From Paludibacter sp. (GTDB lineage Bacteria > Bacteroidota > Bacteroidia > Bacteroidales > Paludibacteraceae), in the NCBI GenBank assembly GCA_031284665.1, contig JAITXR010000038.1, forward strand, positions 1 through 7,846: a stretch of DNA of 7,846 nucleotides, given 5' to 3'. Under the pieces are notes generated by a model. That model had not been told where the DNA came from and did not search any database. It was given only the letters and a program-made list of their open reading frames with translations. This document shows, piece by piece, positions 1 through 5,580 of this stretch. The first letter of the stretch is position 1; every line of letters begins with the position of its first letter. The position numbers and the translations under genes are program-made.

Positions 1-917
1 CGGGAATAAATTGAATTTCCCACTTGAGAGGCTAAAAATTGGAGATATACATTGGGCAACATTTCATCGGTTTTTAAGGTGATTTTCATAGTTTTAGGCT
101 CATCCCAAATATAACGTCCTATGCCATAAACTTCTTCAAATGAAACGATTTGAAAATCACTTTGCAATTCATTAATTTCTGTTTGATATGAATATGGTGT
201 CAATTCATAAAGTGAAATTTCCTCATAATCAATGATTTTGTTTACCAAATATTTCAAAAGTTTTTTCCCTTGCAATGGTTTGTCAATCTTGTTTTTTTCA
301 TAAAATGATTTTTGTAAGAACTTGTCTATATAATTATAAATAAAATTTCCTTTTTTGTCTGTATATGGCATTTTATAGCGTGCTGTATATTTGCGGGACA
401 AATAGGTATTAAGCAATTCTCCATTTTTATACAAAGAAATATCAAACTCATATTTATAGAATGTATGCATGCCATAACTATTTCCAATTGATAAATAATC
501 GGACAGCGTTTTTTTATAATTTTCAATCTCACTTAGTATTTTGAATATGTATTCCTTTTGTTGCGAATTCCATTTAATTTTGTATCCATTTTTATAGAGT
601 TTTAGTAATTTATCTGGATTATGCTTTATATAAGTTGTGTCAATGCCAAACTTGGATAGTAAATTATCTTTATCATCAAGTTTGTTCAATTCTTCTGATA
701 AATTCTTGATTTGGCGTTTGTCTGTAAGGACTGTTTTTTGAGAATTGTCGATTAAACTATCAGGCGACTGACCCAATAGTTCGTAACCCCAATTATATGT
801 GTATGTATTTTTGACAATAACAATACTATCAGGCAAATTTTGTGCGTTGCCAGATAATGAAAGAAATAGAGTTACAATCAATATTCTTATTTTATACATA
901 TACTGTAAATTTGGCAT
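1..917 (-). CDS. Hypothetical exported protein, 3' end beyond the window
   Basis: The minus strand is open from an ATG at 917 to the left edge with no stop, giving 305 codons plus two bases. I do not recognise the family. The N-terminus has a short basic stretch and a hydrophobic core (ILIVTLFLSLSG), then NAQ, a typical signal peptidase I site with Gln at +1. There is no lipobox Cys, so a soluble periplasmic or secreted protein is likely. A second ATG at 899 (MYKIRILIV...) gives a more compact signal peptide and may be the true start; no ribosome binding site decides between them. The mature part is rich in Lys, Asn, Tyr and Ile, has no further obvious membrane segment, and shows a Lys/Leu/Asp-rich stretch around residues 65-90. 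Codon use is much more AT-rich than in murF-alr or the lyases. It is convergent with nothing visible and is read in the same direction as murF-alr, 241 bp downstream of it. Function is unknown. Confidence 0.75.
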   Translation of the reverse strand, partial: MPNLQYMYKIRILIVTLFLSLSGNAQNLPDSIVIVKNTYTYNWGYELLGQSPDSLIDNSQKTVLTDKRQIKNLSEELNKLDDKDNLLSKFGIDTTYIKHNPDKLLKLYKNGYKIKWNSQQKEYIFKILSEIENYKKTLSDYLSIGNSYGMHTFYKYEFDISLYKNGELLNTYLSRKYTARYKMPYTDKKGNFIYNYIDKFLQKSFYEKNKIDKPLQGKKLLKYLVNKIIDYEEISLYELTPYSYQTEINELQSDFQIVSFEEVYGIGRYIWDEPKTMKITLKTDEMLPNVYLQFLASQVGNSIYS

Positions 918-1158
918 TTTTTATTCAATTATTTGTTGTTTGCTGTTTGTTCGCTGTTCGCCGTTAAATCACACCGTCCGCTCTCTGTCCCCCGTCAAGT
1001 CAGCCCAAAAACCGCAGTCGCTATCCCACATTGTCCTAAAAACCAGCAAAACACCACTAATCACTATTAATTCACATTCCTAATAACTTGTCTCAATTCC
1101 TACATTCCTCAATTTCTCAATTTCTTAATTGTTTATTGGCACATTGTTAATTGGCGCG
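918..1158. other. Spacer with degenerate short repeats
   Basis: I see no supported gene in these 241 bp. The stretch holds degenerate heptamers: TTTGTTG and TTTGCTG at 932-945, followed by related GTT/CGCTG units to 965, and CACTAAT plus CACTATT at 1055-1068. An 8-base unit CAATTTCT occurs twice at 1110-1125, and a 15-bp tandem duplication sits next to the murF-alr stop. No convincing terminator hairpin was found for murF-alr, and no TAnnTTTG box on the minus strand for the gene at 917. A 94-codon plus-strand reading frame at 799-1083 crosses this stretch but is antisense to the hypothetical gene and is probably chance. Confidence 0.6.
1128..1157. repeat. Imperfect 15-bp tandem duplication
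   Basis: ATTGTTTATTGGCAC (1128-1142) is followed directly by ATTGTTAATTGGCGC (1143-1157). The two units agree at 13 of 15 positions. The second unit ends one base before the murF-alr stop codon, which reads TAA on the minus strand at 1161-1159. It may be a slippage product; no function is apparent. Confidence 0.7.
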
Positions 1159-3615
1159 TTACTCTCTAAAATACACTCGTTTCACGCGCCGCGAAATGCC
1201 TGTAAGTATTTCGTATGGAATGGTTTGGAGTTTATCGGCAAGTTCGGTAATCGGGATGTTTTCACCAAAAATTTCAGCAATATCGCCTTCCAGAGCCTCA
1301 ATATCAGTAACATCTGCCATTATTAAATCCATACACACATTTCCTACAATTTTGGCTCGCTTACCTTTAATATACACTTCGGCGTTTGAGTTTCCAAGTC
1401 GGCGATTATATCCATCGGCATAACCGATTGGCAAAATAGCAATTCGGCTGAGGCGGGTAAGTTTGCCATTTCGCCCGTAGCCAACGGTTTCGCCTGCTTG
1501 TATTGTTTTGATTTGTAAAATTACAGTTCGGAGCGAACACACATTTTTTAGTTTTACGTTATCAATAGTGCTAATGCCATAATGTCCAATGCCCAGCCGC
1601 ACCATATCGAACTGATACTGCGCGAAACGCTCAATGCCGGCAGAATTAAGAATGTGTTGCAGAATTTTGTGTGAAAAATGCGAACAAATAATATCGGCTG
1701 ACTGTTTGAAACACGCAATTTGTTGAGCCGTAAAATCGTCGAATTTGCTATCGTCGGCAGCGGCAAGGTGCGAAAATACCGACATTGGTTTCACTGCGTT
1801 TTGCGCTGTAATAATCTCCACAAGTTTCTCAATTTCAGCAGGTTCAAAGCCAAGTCGGTGCATTCCCGTATCTATTTTGAGGTGAATGGGATAATCGTTT
1901 ATTCCATTTCGGCGAGCGGCGGCAATAAAATCGTTGAGAAGGCGAAAACTGTAAATTTCAGGCTCAAGCCGATTGTCGAAAATCATTTCAAAAGCGGCTT
2001 TTTCGGGATTCATCACCACTATCGGGATATGAATGCCTTCGCTGCGAAGTTCCGCACCTTCGTCGGCAACCGCCACCGCCAAATAATCGGTATGATGATG
2101 TTGCAAAGTGCGAGCCACTTCCACTGCACCACTGCCATAAGCAAAGGCTTTGACCATACTCATTACTTTTGTTTCGGGGCGCAAATGTGAACGAAAATAG
2201 TTCAAATTATCAACCAAGGAATTAAGATTTATTTCCATTACGGTTTCGTGTGCCACCTTTTCGAGTTTTGCCGAAATGCGTTCAAAACGAAATGTTCGTG
2301 CGGCTTTGAGCAAAATAATTTCGTTGCTAAATTGCTGTAATCGTGCTGATTGCAGAAAAGATTCCGTGTCGGGGAAAAACTCACTGTCGATTTCGGCGAA
2401 TAAGGATGAGTTTTTTGAAATTTCAGTTCCGATTCCCAAAAAATGACTGATATTATGATTTTTTAACAAATCTGCAACTGTTTGATAAAGTTCTTCGGAC
2501 TTAAAACCACTCTGCAAAATATCCGACAGTATTACAGTGCATTGCAACCTGCGACTTACAGCCTGACTGTTCATAAAATCGAGTGCAATGCTCAAAGAAT
2601 TTATGTCCGAATTATACATATCGTTAATTAACAGACAATTATGCTGTGCATCTTTTACTTCGAGGCGCATTGCTACCGGCTCGAGAAGTTTTATTTTTTT
2701 TGCAATTTTCTTTGGCGAAATTTTCAGATACAGCATTGTTGCCACACAATGCAAGGCGTTTTCGACAGATGCATCGTCAATAAACGGAATACTGACCGTA
2801 AACTGTTCTTCGTCGTATTTTAGGATTACATCGCTGTAAGTTTGTGTTTTTTCGATATTCATAATTTGCATAATGGCAACGGGCGACACTCCCCACGAAA
2901 ACCATTGTGCAGTCAAACCGCTCTGTTTCACCACTATATCGAGTAATTTATTGTCGTTATTATATATCAACACATCCGATTTGGCAAAAAGTTTTAGTTT
3001 TTCCTGCGCTTTTTGTTTGAGCGATTGAAAATTTTCTTGATGCGCATCGCCCAGATTAGTAAAAATTCCGATTGTTGGGCGTATAATATTTTGCAGTTTT
3101 GCCATTTCACCTTCGGTCGAAATTCCAGCCTCGAAAATTCCAAGTTCCGCTTTGCTGTCGAGTTTCCAGACCGATAGTGGCACTCCAATTTGCGAATTAT
3201 AACTGCGTGGCGAGCGTACAATTCGCAAATCGTCGCGTAAAAGTTGATAAAGCCATTCTTTTACAATTGTCTTACCATTACTGCCCGTGATGCCCACTAT
3301 TGGAATGTTAAATTTTGTTCTGTGAGCGGCAACAAGTGTTTGCAATGCAGCAAAAGTATCCGGCACTTCGAGGAAAATGGCGTCGGGCATTTGCGAAAAT
3401 TCCGGCAATATTTTGCTTACAACATAACAACGAACATTTTTTTCGTACAACGCCCGTATATATATATGACCATCGTTGCGAGCAGTAACTAATGCAAAAA
3501 ACAAAGTTTCTGACGCCACAGTCAGCGAGCGGCTATCGGTCAGCAATTCGGAAATTTCAGCATCAAAATCAGGCTGTCTGCTATTTATTATTTCGGCTAT
3601 TCGATTGATTTTCAT
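1159..3615 (-). CDS. murF-alr: Bifunctional MurF ligase / alanine racemase (MurF-Alr fusion)
   Basis: This 818-residue cytoplasmic enzyme joins two peptidoglycan steps. The MurF half (about 1-450) adds D-Ala-D-Ala to UDP-MurNAc-tripeptide using ATP. The Alr half (about 455-818) is a PLP enzyme that interconverts L- and D-alanine. In MurF I see the Mur-ligase P-loop GITGSNGKT (108-116), FEAGIS (161-166), TNLGDAH (186-192), ENALHC (285-290) and NDMYNSD (331-337). In Alr I see the PLP-lysine motif VKAFAYGSG with K489, K580 in HLKIDTGMHRLGF, H616 in FSHLA, R673, the second catalytic base Y713 in VGYGR, CMD at 761-763, and Y801 near the C-terminus. All key Alr residues appear present, so both halves look intact. 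This fusion and length are typical of Bacteroidota. The start at 3615 gives a normal MurF N-terminus; upstream sequence is AT-rich without a Shine-Dalgarno. It is transcribed away from the lyase genes, probably from the promoter near 3660. Confidence 0.97.
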   Translation of the reverse strand: MKINRIAEIINSRQPDFDAEISELLTDSRSLTVASETLFFALVTARNDGHIYIRALYEKNVRCYVVSKILPEFSQMPDAIFLEVPDTFAALQTLVAAHRTKFNIPIVGITGSNGKTIVKEWLYQLLRDDLRIVRSPRSYNSQIGVPLSVWKLDSKAELGIFEAGISTEGEMAKLQNIIRPTIGIFTNLGDAHQENFQSLKQKAQEKLKLFAKSDVLIYNNDNKLLDIVVKQSGLTAQWFSWGVSPVAIMQIMNIEKTQTYSDVILKYDEEQFTVSIPFIDDASVENALHCVATMLYLKISPKKIAKKIKLLEPVAMRLEVKDAQHNCLLINDMYNSDINSLSIALDFMNSQAVSRRLQCTVILSDILQSGFKSEELYQTVADLLKNHNISHFLGIGTEISKNSSLFAEIDSEFFPDTESFLQSARLQQFSNEIILLKAARTFRFERISAKLEKVAHETVMEINLNSLVDNLNYFRSHLRPETKVMSMVKAFAYGSGAVEVARTLQHHHTDYLAVAVADEGAELRSEGIHIPIVVMNPEKAAFEMIFDNRLEPEIYSFRLLNDFIAAARRNGINDYPIHLKIDTGMHRLGFEPAEIEKLVEIITAQNAVKPMSVFSHLAAADDSKFDDFTAQQIACFKQSADIICSHFSHKILQHILNSAGIERFAQYQFDMVRLGIGHYGISTIDNVKLKNVCSLRTVILQIKTIQAGETVGYGRNGKLTRLSRIAILPIGYADGYNRRLGNSNAEVYIKGKRAKIVGNVCMDLIMADVTDIEALEGDIAEIFGENIPITELADKLQTIPYEILTGISRRVKRVYFRE

Positions 3616-3654
3616 TTCACAATCTATTGATTATTAATTTTCATAGAAATTTTA

Positions 3655-3686
3655 CAAAAATAATACTTTTTTACGATAAAAGCATT
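3655..3686 (-). promoter_or_regulatory. Candidate Bacteroidota promoter for murF-alr
   Basis: Read on the minus strand, 3662-3655 is TATTTTTG, an exact match to the TAnnTTTG -7 box used by the Bacteroidota primary sigma factor. The -33 side is weak: AATG lies 20 bases upstream (3686-3683) where TTTG or TTG is expected. Transcription would begin near 3650, giving a leader of about 35 bases before the ATG at 3615. The position fits well, but short AT-rich boxes also arise by chance. Confidence 0.5.
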
Positions 3687-3731
3687 AAAAATAATTAAAC
3701 CTTTTGTAAATATCTATCTCTAAATTTGCGT

Positions 3732-3770
3732 ATTGAGCATCAAGGATTGAGTATCAAGTATAAAGTATCA
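3732..3770. repeat. Short tandem repeat, 14-base period
   Basis: ATTGAGCATCAAG (3732-3744) and ATTGAGTATCAAG (3746-3758) agree at 12 of 13 positions and start 14 bases apart. A decayed third unit, TATAAAGTATCA, follows at 3759-3770. The repeat lies in the spacer upstream of the 78-bp element; no role is evident. Confidence 0.65.
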
Positions 3771-3802
3771 TATGAGATATTAGACAAAGAAAAAAGAGTA
3801 GT

Positions 3803-3880
3803 GTTATGTTAAAAGTAAAATGGTGCGTCATTGCGAGGGTATTTCCCGACGTGTCCCGATTTATCGTGGAAGCAATCCAG
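3803..3880 (+). repeat. 78-bp dispersed repeat, copy 1
   Basis: This block begins GTTATGTTAAAAGTAAAAT, contains CGTCATTGCGAGGG and TTTCCCGACGTGTCCCGA, and ends GTGGAAGCAATCCAG. Its reverse complement occurs at 7583-7660 with 74 of 78 positions identical and no gaps. The CGTCATTGCGAG...GAAGCAATCC core resembles intergenic repeats I know from many bacterial genomes, so it may be a non-autonomous, MITE-like or REP-like element; that identity is inference. No reading frame or transposase is associated with it. It lies about 225 bp upstream of the PL1 gene. Confidence 0.85.
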
Positions 3881-3900
3881 AAATAAGTTTAGATTGTTTC
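3869..3900 (+). repeat. Hairpin at the right end of repeat copy 1
   Basis: GAAGCAATC (3869-3877) can pair with GATTGTTTC (3892-3900) over nine base pairs, including one G-U, around a 14-base loop. The following TTCTCATAATGGATG looks like a decayed inverse of the CATTGCGAG part of the 78-bp unit. Copy 1 may thus be one arm of a formerly larger palindromic element. The inverted copy at 7583-7660 lacks this second arm. Confidence 0.5.
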
Positions 3901-4105
3901 GTTCTCATAATGGATGGATAATAGACTTTTCATAATTAACATAACAGTAGTTTGTAAGTTCATAAAGTTTTAAATTTATAAGTTACAGAAACTATCGGGG
4001 TTGAGCCTGTCAAATTTAAAAAAAACGATTAAAAAATTTTATTTAATAACTCCCGAAACATATCGGAAACATTAACCATTTATCATAAAAAAACCATTCT
4101 TTGTT

Positions 4106-5389
4106 ATGAAAAAAACCATTTTTCTTATTATTATTTTTGCCGTTTCGGCAAGTTATTCTCTTTTTGCTCAACGTTCGCAAGCATTTCCGGGCGCAGAGGG
4201 CTTTGGCAAATACGCTTCCGGAGGCAGAATGGGCAGCGTTTATCACGTTACAAATCTTAACGATTCGGGCGAAGGCTCGTTGCGAGATGCTGTAAGTAAA
4301 CCACGTCGCATTGTGATTTTTGATGTTGGCGGAGTAATCAAAATTGAATCGCCACTTCGTTTTTCCGAAAATTTAACCATTGCAGGACAAACTGCTCCGG
4401 GCGAAGGAATTACGGTTTATGGCAGCAGTATTTCGTTCACAAATGCTAATAATCTCATTTGCAGATATATCCGTTTCCGACTTGGCGATTCAGGTGCAAA
4501 AGGTGCGGATGCTGTTTCAATTGGAAATGGCTTTAATATGATTTTCGACCACGTTTCGGTTTCGTGGGGCAAGGACGAAAATTTTTCTATTTCGTCGATG
4601 GCTGTGGTTGGTGGACCAACTTCGATAACATTGCAAAACTCAATTATCGGTCAGGGACTTGCCGACCATTCGATGGGTGGATTGATACAATCCGACGGCG
4701 GAATTACACTTTATCGCAATTTGTATATCGACAATCGTTCGCGTAACGTTAAGGCAAAAGGCATTAATCAGTTTGTGAATAATGTGGTATATAACTGGGT
4801 TGTAGGTGCTTATATTCTTGGTGATTCGGAATTTACATCTTTTTGTAACATCACCGATAATTATTTTATTCGTGGCAGCGCAAGTCGCGCAAAACCTTTT
4901 ACACGCGGAAATAAAAATTTTTCGCTTTATGCTGTCGATAATTATTACGACGATAATTTGAATGGTGTGCTTGATGGACATCTTTTGTCGCAACAAGAAT
5001 ACGACGTAAATACTTGGAGCGAAACTCCGTTTGATTTTTATCCAATTAAAAAAATGAGCGCAAAAGATGCATATAATTGGATTGTGAAGTACGTAGGTTG
5101 CAATTTTCCGGCACGCGACGCAGTGGATAATTATATGATTGACGAATTGAAAAGCGTAGGTACACGTGGTAAATTGATTGAAACCGAAAGCGAATTACCT
5201 GTAAAAGTTAATCTCGCCAAGCAATGGAAAACATCGGTTATCGATACTGACCGCGACGGAATGCCCGACCAATGGGAAAAAGACCACAATCTCGACCCGA
5301 ATAATCCGAAAGATGCTCGTCCGTTTGGCTTGAGTTTGCAATATACAAATATCGAAGTTTATCTTAACAGCATTGTGCCGGCGGAATAA
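4106..5389 (+). CDS. Secreted pectate lyase, polysaccharide lyase family 1
   Basis: A 427-residue protein predicted to cleave polygalacturonate (homogalacturonan) by Ca-dependent beta-elimination, outside the cytoplasm. Residues 1-21 are a signal peptide (KK, hydrophobic core, SLFA) with probable cleavage before Q22; no lipobox is present. The mature protein opens with AFPGAEGFGKYASGGR (26-41) and VYHVTNLNDSGEGSLRDAV (45-63), the hallmark start of bacterial PL1 pectate lyases. A right-handed beta-helix region follows, with GADAVSIGNG (133-142) and FDHVSVSWGKDE (147-158), which carry the likely Ca-binding acidic residues. RSRNVKAKG (211-219) is the likely region of the catalytic base and substrate-binding basic residues. 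The C-terminus has DTDRDGMPDQWE (380-391), a thrombospondin type-3-like Ca-binding loop often found at the end of Bacteroidota PL1 enzymes, then YTNIEVYLNSIV. No type IX secretion domain is visible. The gene is complete and has its own downstream terminator. Exact specificity, pectate versus methylated pectin, cannot be read from the sequence. Confidence 0.92.
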   Translation: MKKTIFLIIIFAVSASYSLFAQRSQAFPGAEGFGKYASGGRMGSVYHVTNLNDSGEGSLRDAVSKPRRIVIFDVGGVIKIESPLRFSENLTIAGQTAPGEGITVYGSSISFTNANNLICRYIRFRLGDSGAKGADAVSIGNGFNMIFDHVSVSWGKDENFSISSMAVVGGPTSITLQNSIIGQGLADHSMGGLIQSDGGITLYRNLYIDNRSRNVKAKGINQFVNNVVYNWVVGAYILGDSEFTSFCNITDNYFIRGSASRAKPFTRGNKNFSLYAVDNYYDDNLNGVLDGHLLSQQEYDVNTWSETPFDFYPIKKMSAKDAYNWIVKYVGCNFPARDAVDNYMIDELKSVGTRGKLIETESELPVKVNLAKQWKTSVIDTDRDGMPDQWEKDHNLDPNNPKDARPFGLSLQYTNIEVYLNSIVPAE

Positions 5390-5434
5390 TATTTAGACGA
5401 AAATACAAAAGAATAAAGACTTCCAAATTAGGAA

Positions 5435-5465
5435 ACCCTCCACTAATTGAGGGTGCGATTGAAAC
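5435..5465 (+). repeat. Single CRISPR-repeat-like sequence with hairpin
   Basis: ACCCTC (5435-5440) and GAGGGT (5449-5454) form a perfect six-pair stem with an eight-base loop. The 3' end is GGTGCGATTGAAAC (5452-5465), which resembles the conserved 3' end (ATTGAAAC type) of many CRISPR repeats. From 5436 the unit is 30 bases, a common repeat length. There is only one copy, with no array, leader or cas gene, so it could be a relic, a chance match or simply a stem-loop in the lyase 3' region. Confidence 0.3.
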
Positions 5466-5498
5466 AACTTGTCCCGCTGTGTCGGGATAAGTTTTTTT
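5466..5498 (+). terminator. Intrinsic terminator after the PL1 gene
   Basis: AACTTGTCCCG (5466-5476) pairs with CGGGATAAGTT (5483-5493) over eleven base pairs with one G-U, around the loop CTGTGT. The stem runs into a seven-T tract at 5492-5498. It lies 77 bp after the lyase stop and before the next promoter, so it should end PL1 transcription and separate the two lyase genes. Confidence 0.8.
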
Positions 5499-5517
5499 CA
5501 TCTTTTTCATTATTTAT

Positions 5518-5548
5518 ATTGGTCTGTAAGGATTAATTTTTAATTTTG
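5518..5548 (+). promoter_or_regulatory. Bacteroidota promoter for the PL11 gene
   Basis: TAATTTTG at 5541-5548 matches the TAnnTTTG -7 consensus exactly. ATTG at 5518-5521 supplies a TTG-type -33 element with a 19-base spacer, the usual distance. Transcription would start near 5555, giving a leader of roughly 25 bases before the ATG at 5581. Together with the terminator just upstream this argues for independent expression of the PL11 gene. Confidence 0.7.
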
Positions 5549-5580
5549 CATAAAAAAATTAATTCTTAAAACTATTATAA

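Larger units (their letters stand above)
3616..4105. other. 490-bp divergent spacer between murF-alr and the PL1 lyase
   Basis: No gene is supported here. It holds a candidate minus-strand promoter for murF-alr, a 14-base-period repeat (3732-3770), one copy of a 78-bp dispersed repeat (3803-3880) and a hairpin partly overlapping it (3869-3900). I found no convincing promoter close to the lyase start at 4106. TAAATTTA at 3971-3978, with TTTG at 3951-3954, is one base off the -7 consensus and has too short a spacer. A minus-strand reading frame at 4043-4246 overlaps the start of the lyase gene and is not credible. Confidence 0.6.

Noticed and set aside
326..532. 68-codon minus-strand reading frame
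   Set aside because: It is in another frame within the longer open frame that runs from 917 to the left edge, which has a signal peptide and is the better gene.
799..1083. 94-codon plus-strand reading frame
   Set aside because: It is antisense to the start and signal peptide of the hypothetical gene and runs into repeat-rich spacer. The peptide has no recognisable domain and no promoter or conserved start.
1720..2190. 156-codon plus-strand reading frame inside murF-alr
   Set aside because: It is fully antisense to the well-conserved alanine racemase half; its composition follows from the codons on the other strand.
3703..3728. Possible plus-strand promoter: TTTG at 3703-3706 and TAAATTTG at 3721-3728
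   Set aside because: The -7 box is a perfect match, but the spacer is only 14 bases rather than about 19-21, and the site is almost 380 bp from the PL1 start with a repeat element in between.
4051..4070. Small hairpin CCGA...TCGG before the PL1 start
   Set aside because: The stem is only about four base pairs and has no T tract or known motif; it is too weak to call a riboswitch or terminator.
4640..4996. 118-codon minus-strand reading frame inside the PL1 gene
   Set aside because: It is antisense to a clear pectate lyase with family motifs through the same stretch.
5435..5465. A true CRISPR array
   Set aside because: Only one repeat-like unit is present, with no second copy in the window and no cas gene; it is reported only as a resemblance.
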